Shown piece after piece: positions 22,669-33,342 of a DNA stretch of 64,000 bases (its first letter is position 1; every line of letters begins with the position of its first letter). The notes below the pieces were generated by a model, which saw nothing but the letters and a program-made list of their open reading frames with translations, searched no databases and was not told the origin of the DNA. The stretch is from Gigaspora margarita (lineage: Eukaryota; Glomeromycota; Glomeromycetes; Diversisporales; Gigasporaceae): assembly GCA_009809945.1 (NCBI GenBank), contig WTPW01000330.1, positions 32,233 through 96,232 of the forward strand, in the 5' to 3' direction. A program made the position numbers and the translations under genes.

Positions 22669-23521
22669 TACAGCACTGGATAGCATAAGACATCCACTCT
22701 ATTTATATAGAGCACAAATTTTTGATTCTTAAGGGTAGAGGGTATAGATCATTTCTATTAATAAACTAGTTACTAAAAATTTTATATTTAATAATAAAGA
22801 AAAGTTTTATTAAGTAACCATATTAAATTTTTCAATAAAATTGTAGAGGAGTTTTTTTGATTCTAATAGTGGTTGAATCATTAAAATTGCCCCAGTAAAA
22901 CATAAGATATAGCTGTTTTTATATTCGCAACCCTATTTTACTTATTGTTTACACATGATTTGATTGGCCAATTTGTGTGGCCCCCGCAGAATAGACCTGG
23001 TTCCCGCAAAAGTTGTTACTATAAAAACTTTATCAAATTTTATTCAAAATTAATGAAATTTTTAGAATATGCGTAATTTTTTATTACAAACAATTTTACT
23101 TAGTACATAAATATCAGTTTATTTGATAAAAAAATAACTTTTATATGTAGCAACTTTTAAATTCACAGTAAAACTATTTTTTGTCACTTGTTTATTAATA
23201 GAAATGATCTATATACCCTCTACCCTTAAATAATCAATTCAGATTGGCTAATTTTGATGCAATTAATTCTAATTGGCAATTAAATATATATTTTTTCTTT
23301 TTTTTTTATATTAAATGCCAATTTTTAAAATTATTACAAACTTTAACTTGAATAACTTCTTTAAAACAAAAAGTAATAAAAATCCTTTGACAAAAATGTA
23401 GTTTAGCAAAAAAAGCTAACAATTTGTCAAAGGGTTTTTTGATTTAACTTGTTTTAAAAAAGTTATAATGGTTTAAAGTTTTATTGATAAAAGTGGATAC
23501 ATTTTGCTATCCAGAACTGTA
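22669..23521. mobile_element. TIR element, GGATAGCA family, about 850 bp
   Basis: Left end TACAGCACTGGATAGCA, right complement TACAGTTCTGGATAGCA. Internal blocks near 23240-23460 match 31190-31400, 47340-47640 and parts of 58080-58330. A short cassette relative (TGGTTGAATCATTAAAATTG) lies at 22870. No ORF. Confidence 0.65.
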
Positions 23522-23799
23522 GAATAATATAGCTATACAACTATATTATATCAAAACTGAGAATAAATAACCCAATAAATTAAAGGGAAATTATAGGCAT
23601 CTCCTGCGAAAGATGCATCTCCCTGGAAGATATATCTCCTACCCGGCGTACCGATACCGGATCAGGGGTCGGTTCACTCCCGCCGGTGAAAACATGTTAA
23701 ATAAGTACCGTTTCCTTTTCTGTATTTTTTTTTTTGTGTTTATTTTGTTTATCATTATTTTCAACAATACTAATGCTTTTTTTTTTTTTTTTTTTTTTT

Positions 23800-24512
23800 N
23801 NNNNNNNNNNNNNNNNNNNNNNNNNNNNNNNNNNNNNNNNNNNNNNNNNNNNNNNNNNNNNNNNNNNNNNNNNNNNNNNNNNNNNNNNNNNNNNNNNNNN
23901 NNNNNNNNNNNNNNNNNNNNNNNNNNNNNNNNNNNNNNNNNNNNNNNNNNNNNNNNNNNNNNNNNNNNNNNNNNNNNNNNNNNNNNNNNNNNNNNNNNNN
24001 NNNNNNNNNNNNNNNNNNNNNNNNNNNNNNNNNNNNNNNNNNNNNNNNNNNNNNNNNNNNNNNNNNNNNNNNNNNNNNNNNNNNNNNNNNNNNNNNNNNN
24101 NNNNNNNNNNNNNNNNNNNNNNNNNNNNNNNNNNNNNNNNNNNNNNNNNNNNNNNNNNNNNNNNNNNNNNNNNNNNNNNNNNNNNNNNNNNNNNNNNNNN
24201 NNNNNNNNNNNNNNNNNNNNNNNNNNNNNNNNNNNNNNNNNNNNNNNNNNNNNNNNNNNNNNNNNNNNNNNNNNNNNNNNNNNNNNNNNNNNNNNNNNNN
24301 NNNNNNNNNNNNNNNNNNNNNNNNNNNNNNNNNNNNNNNNNNNNNNNNNNNNNNNNNNNNNNNNNNNNNNNNNNNNNNNNNNNNNNNNNNNNNNNNNNNN
24401 NNNNNNNNNNNNNNNNNNNNNNNNNNNNNNNNNNNNNNNNNNNNNNNNNNNNNNNNNNNNNNNNNNNNNNNNNNNNNNNNNNNNNNNNNNNNNNNNNNNN
24501 NNNNNNNNNNNN
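23800..24512. other. Assembly gap (N run)
   Basis: A run of N that begins directly after a poly-T tract and ends next to a tandem repeat. Any open frame crossing it is meaningless. Confidence 0.99.
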
Positions 24513-24529
24513 TTGTTTATTGTTTTTTT

Positions 24530-25320
24530 TGCAAACTTTACTGATCTTTTGAATGATTTGTTGGCGAACTTTCTTGTGAACTTATCTCTGATCTTTCGGT
24601 GTTTCTTGAACTTTCTTGGATCTTTCAGCGTTTCTTGATAAATTTCTTGGGTCTTTCGGCGTTTTGTTGAACTCTCCTATGGACTTTTAGCATTTTTTTT
24701 GTGAATCCTCTTGTGAACATTTGGCGTTTTTTAGTGAATTCTCTTGTGGACTTTCGGCAGTTTCTGATAAACTCTCTTGTGAACTTTCGGCGTTTTTCAT
24801 TGATCTTTCGGTGTACTTCCGATCTTTCAACTTTTTTTTTTTTTTGCGAACTTTTACTGATCTTTCAAAATCGCTTAGTGAACTTTCTCTTCCGCTCTTT
24901 CGACGATTTGTTAGTGAACTTTCTCTGGTCTTTCGCCGTTTCATGATGAACTTTGGGTCTTTCAGTATTTTTTGGTAAACTTTCTTGGGTCTTTCGGTGT
25001 TTTGTTGAACTCTCCTGTGGATTTTTGGCATTTTTTTTTTGTTGATCTTTCGGTGCTCTATTGGTAAGTACTTTCGATCTTTTAACATTTTTTTTGCGAA
25101 CTTTTACTGCTTTCAAATTTGCTTGATAAACTTTCTCATGACTTTCTTCCGCTCTTTTGACGATTTGTTTGTGAACTTTCCTCTGGTCTTTCAGTATTTC
25201 TTGGTAAACTTTGGGTCTTTTGGCGTTTTTTAGTGAACTTTCTTAGGTCTTTCGTTGTTTTGTTGAACTCTCCTGTGAACTTTCAGCATTTTTTTTGTAA
25301 ATTCTTTTGGGCATTGCGAA
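24530..25320 (+). repeat. Degenerate minisatellite
   Basis: Irregular tandem copies of about 25-35 bp built on GAACTTTC, GATCTTTCGG, TTTCGGCGTTT and CTCTTGTG. A higher-order period may exist: the block at about 24670-24950 is repeated at about 25010-25290. Open frames on both strands here (for example the Lys/Ser-rich ones) are products of the repeat. Confidence 0.8.
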
Positions 25321-26018
25321 ATTTGTTGGGTTTCGTGTAGTTGGATATAAGTGAAATTTTGTAGTAAAGTATAATCAGCTGCTTATGCACCCGTATACTT
25401 TACTGCAAAATTTTGCTTAAATACTAGATCATTAAATTGTACCAGGTATACAAATTTATGATGTAATTGATCGAGTTAAATATATTAATTTTTAAATAAA
25501 AATTTTTAATAAAAAAATATCTTTGTTATTTGCTTTTTGATTGGATCTGAAGTGAATATAATCGGAGGTTATTTCTGAGATTGTTGTTTTTGTTACACAT
25601 AATTATACGCAATTGATTGGTTGCACATGATTTAGGCTAGTGTCAATCACGTGATATCTCTGTTATTTGATTAGCTGACTAGCGTGGGATATATATCTCC
25701 TGCAGGGAGATATATCTCTCGCGGGAGATGCCTAAAAGCACTCTAAATTAAATTATCCAAATCTTTCTGTAATTCAAAAACAATAAATTGTCTTCTATTT
25801 TAACAACTAACAATTAAATATTTGTGAACTTATTTATTTAAACTACTATATTAATAAAATAATTTTTTATTACTTTATATATTAACATAGAGAACATATT
25901 TTTCAAGCTTAATGTTCTCAAAAAAATTTAATAGAGAACATCTTAAATTTTGTAAATGTTCTTAAATTAAAAGTAATGTTCTCATGAGAACATGAGAACA
26001 TAAGATTTCTAACACTGT

Positions 26019-26290
26019 GTGGATCCAGTATAAGGACCGGTAGAATGGTAGAGGTGGGTGCTGGAATCAGAGCGAACCTTGCAAGAGTAGAAGTAGATAA
26101 TGGCAAAAAGTTACTGAAGTATAGGTAATACCTGTATGGGACATGGACTGCTCTATTAAGTGTTCTGCGAGGATAAATTAGTTCTAAGGGGATTCTGCAA
26201 TATATCTGAAACTGGCCTTGACTGACTTATATAATGGAGAACTGTACTGGTGATACAAAGAGGACTAGCAGAAGGAGCAGAAACCAGAGA
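26019..26290 (+). mobile_element. Middle part of a SINE-like element (likely continuation of 19745-20428)
   Basis: Non-AT-rich sequence with no ORF of its own, lying between the right end of the 5.6-kb element and the hAT MITE at 26291. GTGGATCCA at its start mirrors GTGGACCCA at 20419. Continuity is inferred. Confidence 0.4.
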
Positions 26291-26525
26291 GCAGTGTCTG
26301 AAATTCAATTTTTAAATTAGTTGCGGGCTGCAACTAAATAAAAAAAAATAGTTGCAGATTATAAGAATTTATAAAATTTAGTTGCGCATATAAGCATTTA
26401 ATCAAAATTTATAAGTAAAATTTGCAAATTTATGTGCAGAATTTGCATATGCACTTTAGATTTTGGTTGCAGAAATTTAAAATTTGTTGCAGTCCGCAGA
26501 CTCTGCAACTCAATTTCAGACACTG
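26291..26525. mobile_element. hAT-type MITE with perfect 8-bp target duplication
   Basis: 235 bp. Left end CAGTGTCTGAAATTCAATT, right complement CAGTGTCTGAAATTGAGTT; CAGTG fits YARNG. CCAGAGAG is present at both 26283-26290 and 26526-26533. GTTGCAG/CTGCAAC blocks recur inside. No ORF. Confidence 0.85.
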
Positions 26526-26752
26526 CCAGAGAGTTTAAATAGGTAACCCCTAGTTGGGTTGCAGGTATGGCAACTAGTATAGAACCTTTGAGCGGACTAC
26601 TTAAATTAGACAACCAAAAGTTGTACATGTGGCTAGTTGTACTCTCATCTATGTAACAAATGTTTGGGCACCCTTGAAGGCACCTATGATCTAATTTATT
26701 TGAATAAAAGCCTTTTCCCAGAGCAAAACTTTGACATAAAAAAAAAAACAAA
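26526..26752 (+). repeat. Shared 3' tail of SINE-like elements
   Basis: From GAGTTTAAATAGGTAACC on, it matches 52010-52150 and, in reverse orientation, 58430-58560. Shared landmarks are TAGTTGGGTTG, TATGGCARCTAGT, GAACCTTTG and GGCTAGTTGTA. It ends in an A-run at 26738. The minus-strand open frame 26398-26751 is a shadow of this repeat. Confidence 0.65.
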
Positions 26753-27104
26753 ATAAAAACAAAATTATATATATACAGTAGTGTTGGAGTTAAAACAAAG
26801 ATCTACAAGTACATTAACTTGATTTGTATAGATTTTCCAAGTGTATGCTATATTAAAAAAGAAAGTAAAGCATTTAGAGCATTTAGCAAAATATAAAAGC
26901 TATAAAAAAGCTGAATAGAAAAACAGCTATACAAATAGCTTGGTTATTGCTTTTAAACAAGAATAAAGAATATATAAAAAACATTAACTTAATTTTTGAA
27001 ACTAGTGAAGAAGAAAGGATACAAGAAAAGTAGATTTAATAAAAGGCTTAATAGAAAAAAAATAAAGGTTTTAAAAGAGTACAACACAGATATCTAAATA
27101 GCTA
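26753..27104. other. AT-rich, nothing recognised
   Basis: A-rich sequence with AAAGCTATA and ATAGAAAA repeats. No gene, tRNA or inverted ends seen. Confidence 0.4.
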
Positions 27105-27330
27105 TATATTCTATTATGAATAATTACCCTTTTATTTGGAATTTTAAACTCAAATATTTTGAAAATTATCTAATAAAACTTAATAAAAATTTATTTATTT
27201 AAATTTTATAGATTTATAAAGTTAAAGTTAAAAAAAATTTTTATTAAGTTTGATTAAATAGTTTTTAAATTATTTGAATTTAAAATTTTAAAAAAAGGAG
27301 TACTTATTTATAATAGAATATTTTTTATTA
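27105..27330. mobile_element. Foldback element, about 225 bp
   Basis: The left arm (ATATTCTATTATGAATAATT ... GGAATTTTAAACTC) pairs with the right arm (GAATTTAAAATTTT ... AATAGAATATT). Both arms are AT-rich. No target duplication could be fixed. Confidence 0.55.
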
Positions 27331-27578
27331 GACTATGCAAACAAATAAAATTGTTTCTCATTATTCAACCAGGTTACTTTTTTTTTTTTTTAAAACATCT
27401 CATGCCACATTTATGTTCTTTTTTACAGTATATCAGTATCCAACTACAAGTTCCTATCTTGAACTTTGACTTCTTGCCTTAATCGATAATACTATAAATT
27501 GGGAAACATTTTCAAAAAGGGTACAACTAAAGTCGATGCTTCTTCAGATACCTTAATGGCCCTAAGAATGAGGCTAGA

Positions 27579-28728
27579 GGTCTAATCCAATGAATGTAAT
27601 ATTCAAATATTCACTGAATATTTGAATATTTGAATATTTAATTTTTTTATCAAATAAATATTTGAATATTTAAAACTTTTATTAAATATATTTATTGAAT
27701 ATTCATTGAATATAATATTTTTAAAAATAACAAAATTTGAGATTATATAATCAAATTTGATTGGCTAATTTTGTATAATAGATTTAATTGGTTATATTAA
27801 ATATTAAATTTTTTTGAATATATATAAACTTTTAAGTATTATAACTTGTTATAAATTAAATAAACATCTACTTTAATAAAATTGTGGATTTAAATAAAGA
27901 TAGCAAATTTATTAAAGAGATTTTTGTTAAAATTATTTGTTTTTAAATTATAAATATTGAATCTATTTTGCTATCTAGTAACCTTAGAGTTGATAGCTTA
28001 GCAGTTAAGCTCCAAGGTCACCAATTGAAGGTTGCTAGTTCAAGTCTGCGAATCTGAGTTAGGACCTGATTTGGAATAACCAAAGTTACCAACTTAGCCA
28101 TAAGGCTGTAAGGATTATATAACAGTATGTCAGTGGTAGCGATTTGGCCTGTTAATGATAGTATTAGTAGTTTTTTGATCTGTACTGATAGCAAGAGTTC
28201 TTCGTAAAAGTCAAAATGCTAGTGCAACTTCTAACAGATAAGTGGCAAAGCAAGGACTGGTCTAGATAGACATAGACAGAACTGAAACACTATGGAAAAA
28301 CAGGAACCTGGAATGTCTATATGACAAATGCACCCTATTCAGACTTGGATTTGCCAGGGCTAACTGTGTGAACCAAAGATAAATGCTTCTGAAAATAGCA
28401 CAATAAGTATATACAATTGTCAGGTTTGGATGATAGTGGTAGTAGTTTAAGATTACGCCTGACTACAAGTAGAAGCCTTAGTAACTGTGCCCTATCACAT
28501 GAATATTTGGGTCTGATGGTTGGTGAATGCACATCATTAGGATTAGAAGTGAAAGGAAAAAAAATTTTTTTTTTGCTATCCAGTATATATCTAATATATA
28601 TTTAATATTCAATAAATATTCAATAAATATTGAATATTCATTCAAAATTTTAATAAATATTCAAATATTAACAAGTTTGCTCAAATGAATATTTGAATAC
28701 TTATTTTTTGAATATTAAGACCTTTAGA
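27579..28728. repeat. AATATTCA-rich inverted arms around a SINE-like element
   Basis: Arms at about 27579-27735 and 28590-28728 are made of AATATTCA/TGAATATT units in opposite orientation. They start with AGGTCTAATCCAATGAATG on the left and AGGTCTTAATATTCAAA on the right (opposite strand). They enclose the tRNA-headed element at 27984-28560. This could be one TIR element into which a SINE jumped. Confidence 0.5.
27984..28560 (+). mobile_element. tRNA-derived SINE-like retroelement, copy 3
   Basis: A box TAGCTTAGCAG at 27994-28004, B box AGTTCAAGTCT at 28037-28047, followed by about 500 bp of non-coding body and an A-rich end at 28552-28566. The small open frames in its body have no domain. 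Confidence 0.65.
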
Positions 28729-29399
28729 TAATGCCCTGCACCAGCTATCAGAATAGCCAGAAGTGCAGCAAAAAAATTTAACTCTTAGCTAACTTGTGCT
28801 ACAAATTTATATAGTATCAGTAAATCTAGATTTTGATAACAGCAGCTGCTCAATTAAGTCTGTTAATCAATATCCTGGGTCCCTGTTTTACCATAGTATT
28901 TTAGTTTCTTAACTGGCTAGCTTTTTATTATTTCTCCTCTAGCAATCTTCAATTTGCAATCTAGAAGTATAACTACTATGCTATTAGCCTGCAGGTTCAG
29001 CTAGATTACTTTTTAAAAAAGTTAAAAATTTTTTGCTAGCTAGTTAGATACTATTTGCTTGTTCTATATAACAAGAAACAACAAATTTAATTTGTAGTAT
29101 TATATAAAATAGTTTTTATAAAATAATTAGTACTTTTACTAAAAAGTTTGTAAGCTAAAAGAAAGCATTAAATATTATAAAAAAGCAAAAAATAAAAAAA
29201 TCAAATCTAAAAAGTAATTGCAAGAAAAGAAAATAGTAAATTAAGACTAAGACAAAATAATCTACTATTGAAGATTACAAAAACAAATTAAAAAAGCAAA
29301 AAAAAAATAATAAAAATAAATTAAGAAATAAATTAGTAAAACATTATCAGTCAATCGACTTGTCACACTATTTATAATTTGGGTTTTTGTTATATATAA
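28729..29399. other. AT-rich repeat remnants
   Basis: No gene. 29005-29100 resembles the ends of the element at 55227 (TTGCTTGTTCTATATAACAAGAA and AATTTAATTTG in part). The part from 29150 to 29340 is A-rich low-complexity sequence. Confidence 0.4.
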
Positions 29400-29955
29400 A
29401 TTTATGTCACAGATTATCATAAAATCAGATGATGGTGAAAACTATGTAATCTCAGTATTTATCAGATTTTCTAAAATTTCTGAAAATTGTGTAAACAATC
29501 AATCTAATCGAACTACACATGTAGTCAAAACAATCGAATGCTATAACTATTCAGTATACTTATATGCTATATAAATCGCATTCTTGATATCTATATATAA
29601 AAGACCTTCTAACTGTATCAAAAGGCTCCTAACCCTAACTCTAACCCTAACCACGAGGCAAAAAAGAGTCTATAAAACCACTAACAAAAAAAAATTTTGT
29701 CTTATATTTAGGGTTAGGGTTAGAGTCACTTTTTTAATACAGTTGGAAGGTCTTTTATATATAGATATCAAGAATGAGATTTATACAGCATATAGGCAAT
29801 ATTGAATTAACCCTCTGGTTATAGCATTCGATTGTTTTGATTATGTAGTATAGATTGATTAGATTGATTGTTTACACAATTTTCAAAAATTTTAGGAAAT
29901 CTGATAATACAAAGATCACGTGAATTTCACTATCATCCAATTTCATGATCATTTG
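29400..29955. mobile_element. Foldback element carrying telomere-like CCCTAA units near its centre
   Basis: Left and right halves are inverted copies: GTGTAAACAATCAATCTAAT, AACAATCGAATGCTATAAC and CTTGATATCTATATATAAAA each occur with their complement on the other arm. Near the centre, CCTAACCCTAACTCTAACCC (29629) is matched by GGGTTAGGGTTAGAG (29712). The open frame 29584-29805 is a palindrome artefact. Confidence 0.8.
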
Positions 29956-30176
29956 CGACAATTTATAAAAAAATATAAGGGAGATGGGATATTATGGTAA
30001 AGTTAACAATATTTTGGTCATATCCTATAATTTATTGCCTAGAGTCATATAATTTTAGTATTATTTGATTTATCTTATTAAGCTAAATTAATTAATACTA
30101 ATCCATTCGATTCTAGTATTAAACCTAAAGATATTTAAATTTAAGGGTTTATTAAAAATGGATTTTTTTGCATTAG

Positions 30177-30338
30177 AAGGTATTGTGGCAAATCATTGAT
30201 ATTTTGTAACTCCATAGTCAGAATCCAATAATTTTTATACTATTCAATTCTTCTCTATGAGAGAAATCTAATAATATAAAAATTATTGGATTCTAATTAT
30301 AAGATCATTAGATATTAACAATTCGCCACAATGCCCTT
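30177..30338. mobile_element. TIR element, GGTATTGTGGC family
   Basis: Left end AAGGTATTGTGGCAAATC, right complement AAGGGCATTGTGGCGAATTG. The interior is a hairpin of the GATTCTAATTAT/ATTATTGGATTC type. The same ends (GATATTGTGGCCAGG) border 50996-51587. Confidence 0.6.
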
Positions 30339-30954
30339 TTACTATAGTATTCTATATTTCGAAATAGTTTAATTATAAATATCTCATGATTCAGTAATCC
30401 AAATTGGGCAATTCTTATGCCAATCAATTAAAATCTCACAAAATTTGATCGATCATAGGATCCTGTGATTGGATTTTAGCGATTTTGGGCATGTTAGAAT
30501 CGTCTCATTGAGACAAACATTTTGGTAGTTAAATCATTCGAAATGGACCAGTATATCAAAAGTTATTAGCAAGTTTGTAAATCAGCCGATATGGTAAACA
30601 ATAGTTTGTTTACATAGTAATTTTATATAGTCGGCCAATCGTTTTTTAAAGATATCTCAGCAACCACTGGGTCAATTTGGACGATCTCACCTCTTTTAGA
30701 TGCGTCTCAGTGAGCTCTACAACTTTCAATTAGTGGGCATTAGCTGTTAACTTAGTACAAAAAATTTTTTCCTTAGAGACACTCAGCATTTACACTCTAT
30801 ATAATAAACATATGAGATCTGCACTATGATCTTGCACCAGATGACTGGCGGATCATCAATTAACAAAATTATATACAGTTTTTAAGCAATTTTGTAAGAA
30901 CTATTAATCTGATTTAGCTAAAATTTTAATATGATATAGATCAATCTTATTCTA
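30339..30954. repeat. Dispersed cassette repeats
   Basis: Contains two copies of the dispersed cassette: GTCTCATTGAGACAAACATT at about 30504 with AGTTAAATCATTCG, and GATGCGTCTCAGTGAGCTCT at about 30699. No gene is seen. Confidence 0.5.
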
Positions 30955-31419
30955 TAGTACTGGATAGCAAAAACTATCCATTTTTTTCAGCATTGTTTAA
31001 AGTCTAATAACTTCACAACAAGTAATTATTTTAAAAATCACTTTTACAAATTTTTTATTTGTAACCTAAACTACAAATCTATAAGACAGATTTTTGATAT
31101 CTTGCTTTTTAAAGAAGTTATAAGGGTTTAAAGTTCAGCAACTTTTATAGTAAAGTAGAAATTTGACACAGGACAATTAACCAATCACATTGCTGTTTAA
31201 TTACATGCTCGTGATTTGATTAGTTAATATTTATTAATAAAAATTACTAAATATAGTATAAAATGCAAAATTTGGTGCTTATTATATAAAAAAATTATTT
31301 TTATATTTTTAACCAATCATAATTTTTTTACGCGAAAATTAGCCAATCAGAATCATTATAAAATTTTCAAATTTGGTGCCTTTTAAAAAAAAGGATAGTT
31401 TTTGCTGTCTGGTACTGTA
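30955..31419. mobile_element. TIR element, GGATAGCA family, about 465 bp
   Basis: Left end AGTACTGGATAGCAAAAACT, right complement AGTACCAGACAGCAAAAACT. It shares ends with 22669-23521 and interior blocks with 23240-23460. No ORF. Confidence 0.7.
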
Positions 31420-33004
31420 TCTATATTAAAATTTTAGCTTGCTTCAACTTTATTAGGTTTTAATATTACACTAGTAATATTAATGTTACTCATAAGTATA
31501 ATTCTTTTGACATCTAAGTTACAAGTTTTAGCTCACCCAGCTTTTTGTGACCAAAGTCCAAATTACCCTTGTGTGTTCTGCTATAAGCAAAGACTTTTTT
31601 CTGTAAAAATTTCTTTCTACAAACATAGAAAACAAATATATCACTAGAAGGATCCTACTGGCCTGTCAAGACTACCTATCTTTTCTTTAAAACTTCTTTT
31701 ACCTAGAACTGAGCAGAATTGTTTATCTCTTACTCTTATATAAAAAACAAAATAAATACTATATCTATGAGAGAAAAAAAGCAAAATTTAGAAAAAGAAG
31801 ATACTAAAAAAAATATATATATAAAAGAAGTGATAAAAGAAAAAAAATCCTAAACATAATTCAATTATAAATGAATGAAGATAAAAAAAGCAAAAAAAAA
31901 GAACTAAGTAATCTAATGATAAAAATTATATAATACTATGCAAAGAATTACTTCGCCTAAGTATTATATATAATATAATAATAAAAAACATAAAAAAATG
32001 GTTTCTGCAGATCGACCAACACCTCTGCGCCATGTCTTATTATGTGTCTATTTCTGTTTATCCACTTGTATGCCTTCTTCCTGATTAGATTAGGAACAAT
32101 ATTGCTGATCTTTTGGAGGGAGTACAGCAAATTTTTCACTTTTCGTCCAAAATCCCAGAAAAAAAACTTCAAGCGAGAATATGATACTGGATATATAGAA
32201 ATTATGTTCTTGTTCACAAAACCTTAAAGAGTATGTTAAAAAACTCATTTTCTTTTAGTTCACTGCCTAGTCACTATACAACCTTTTTGATGAAAGAAAT
32301 CTTTTACCAGAATTTCTTGTACCAAGAGCACCCACAGCCAGTTATCTTGTACAACTAATGCTTCTGGCTTGCATGCTAAATATATAAAGGAGTCTCTAGC
32401 AAAAAACAAAAACAAGGTTAACCTTTATAAAAACTAGTATTAATAGCTACTTTGTCTTTTACTTAGAAAATTTTTTGTTTTTCTTTTGCTCAAAAATTTG
32501 GACAAGTGATTGATGGGAAGAGTTCCTCAATTTATTATTTGAATAAATAGTTATTGAGAATTTAAATTTGAATTTTATAATTTTATTATAATAAAAATAC
32601 TATTAGTATTTATACTATATTTATATATATTGAACTTGATAAAATAGGAACCTATTTTATAATTTTGGGCTTGCTAGAATCCTCTCATTGAGAGGATCAT
32701 TTTGGTAGTTAAATCATCAAATTTGGTCCAGTAGATCAAAAGTTATTAATTATTAAATATTATTAATAAATCTATAATTTTGATTAAAAATAATTTTGTA
32801 ACTTTGACCAGAATTATGAAATTTTGGCCGGAATTACCCACTCACCCACCCAAAAATCAGCTGATTTCTGGAAGCTTTCTAATTGTTTTTATTAATGAAA
32901 GAGTATAAAGACTTGATATTGAACTTGGGATCTATATTGGAGGCTTTTATACTTTTTGGTTTTTTACAAATGTAATAAACTATATTTATTACATGTACAA
33001 TATA
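31420..33004. other. Gene-free stretch with one cassette copy
   Basis: No gene supported: the overlapping frames at 31957-32227 lie on both strands and show no domain. A cassette copy (CTCTCATTGAGAGGATCATT, AGTTAAATCATC) sits at 32680-32745. The sequence after it (GGCCGGAATTACCC ... TTTCTGGAAGC) recurs at 50500-50610. Confidence 0.4.
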
Positions 33005-33322
33005 TGGGTAGCAATTATTTCACTGACTATTACTTTACTAACATCTCATTTTACCAACAAATTATTGACTAACAAGTTTATTTTACTGACAGTTCATTTC
33101 ACCAAAAATCATTTTACTAACAAATTAATTCTGGTCATTGTTATTAGAGTTAGAGTATAGTCAGAGTAAAATTAGGTTTAAAGTTATTATGCTATATAGA
33201 AAAACTTGTTGATAAAATGAGCTTTAGTGAAATGAACTGTCAGTAAAATAAACTTGTCAGTGAATAATTTGTTGGTGAAATGAAGTATCTGTGAAATAAT
33301 TTTTGGTGAAATAATATAAACC
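33005..33322. mobile_element. Foldback element with tandem-repeat arms
   Basis: Each arm is built of repeats of about 20 bp of ATTTCACCAACAAATTATT type (left: ACTAACAAGTTTATTTTACT; right: its near complement). GACAGTTCATTTCAC is present in both arms. The short loop holds GTTAGAGTATAGTCAG. Confidence 0.7.
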
Positions 33323-33342
33323 TATAATATACACTATATCTA

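Larger units (their letters stand above)
23596..25732. mobile_element. TIR element with internal minisatellite and assembly gap
   Basis: Left end GGCATCTCCTGCGAAAGAT, right complement GGCATCTCCCGCGAGAGAT, with further ATATATCTCC blocks inside each end. The ends are unusually GC-rich for this region. The interior holds the second gap and the minisatellite at 24530-25320. No transposase is visible, but the gap could hide sequence. Confidence 0.6.
20428..26018. mobile_element. Possible 5.6-kb TIR element with ATGTTCTCA subterminal repeats
   Basis: The left end TGTTGGAAATC is followed by several ATGTTCTC/GAGAACAT units to about 20515. The right end, on the other strand, has TGTTAGAAATC followed by many of the same units (25885-26000). 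GTGGACCCA (20419-20427) and GTGGATCCA (26019-26027) could be target copies. The interior consists of other TIR elements (21424-22620, 22669-23521, 23596-25732) and no transposase. It may be one large element or two inverted copies of a smaller one. Moderate confidence only. Confidence 0.4.

Noticed and set aside
23613..24638. Open frame of 341 codons across the second N run
   Set aside because: Most of it is N; the rest is the GC-rich TIR and poly-T.
24687..25233. Lys/Ser-rich and Phe-rich frames on both strands
   Set aside because: All are translations of the minisatellite; no start context, domain or codon bias supports a gene.
20428..26018. LTR retrotransposon with TG...CA ends
   Set aside because: The ends are inverted, not direct, repeats and no gag, protease, integrase or RT sequence is visible inside.
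29584..29805. True telomere or chromosome end
   Set aside because: Only three or four CCCTAA units per arm, inverted about a centre and surrounded by ordinary sequence; this is interstitial and part of a foldback.
33005..33322. CRISPR array
   Set aside because: Repeats of about 20 bp are present but there are no unique spacers, the units are imperfect and inverted, and the host is a eukaryote.
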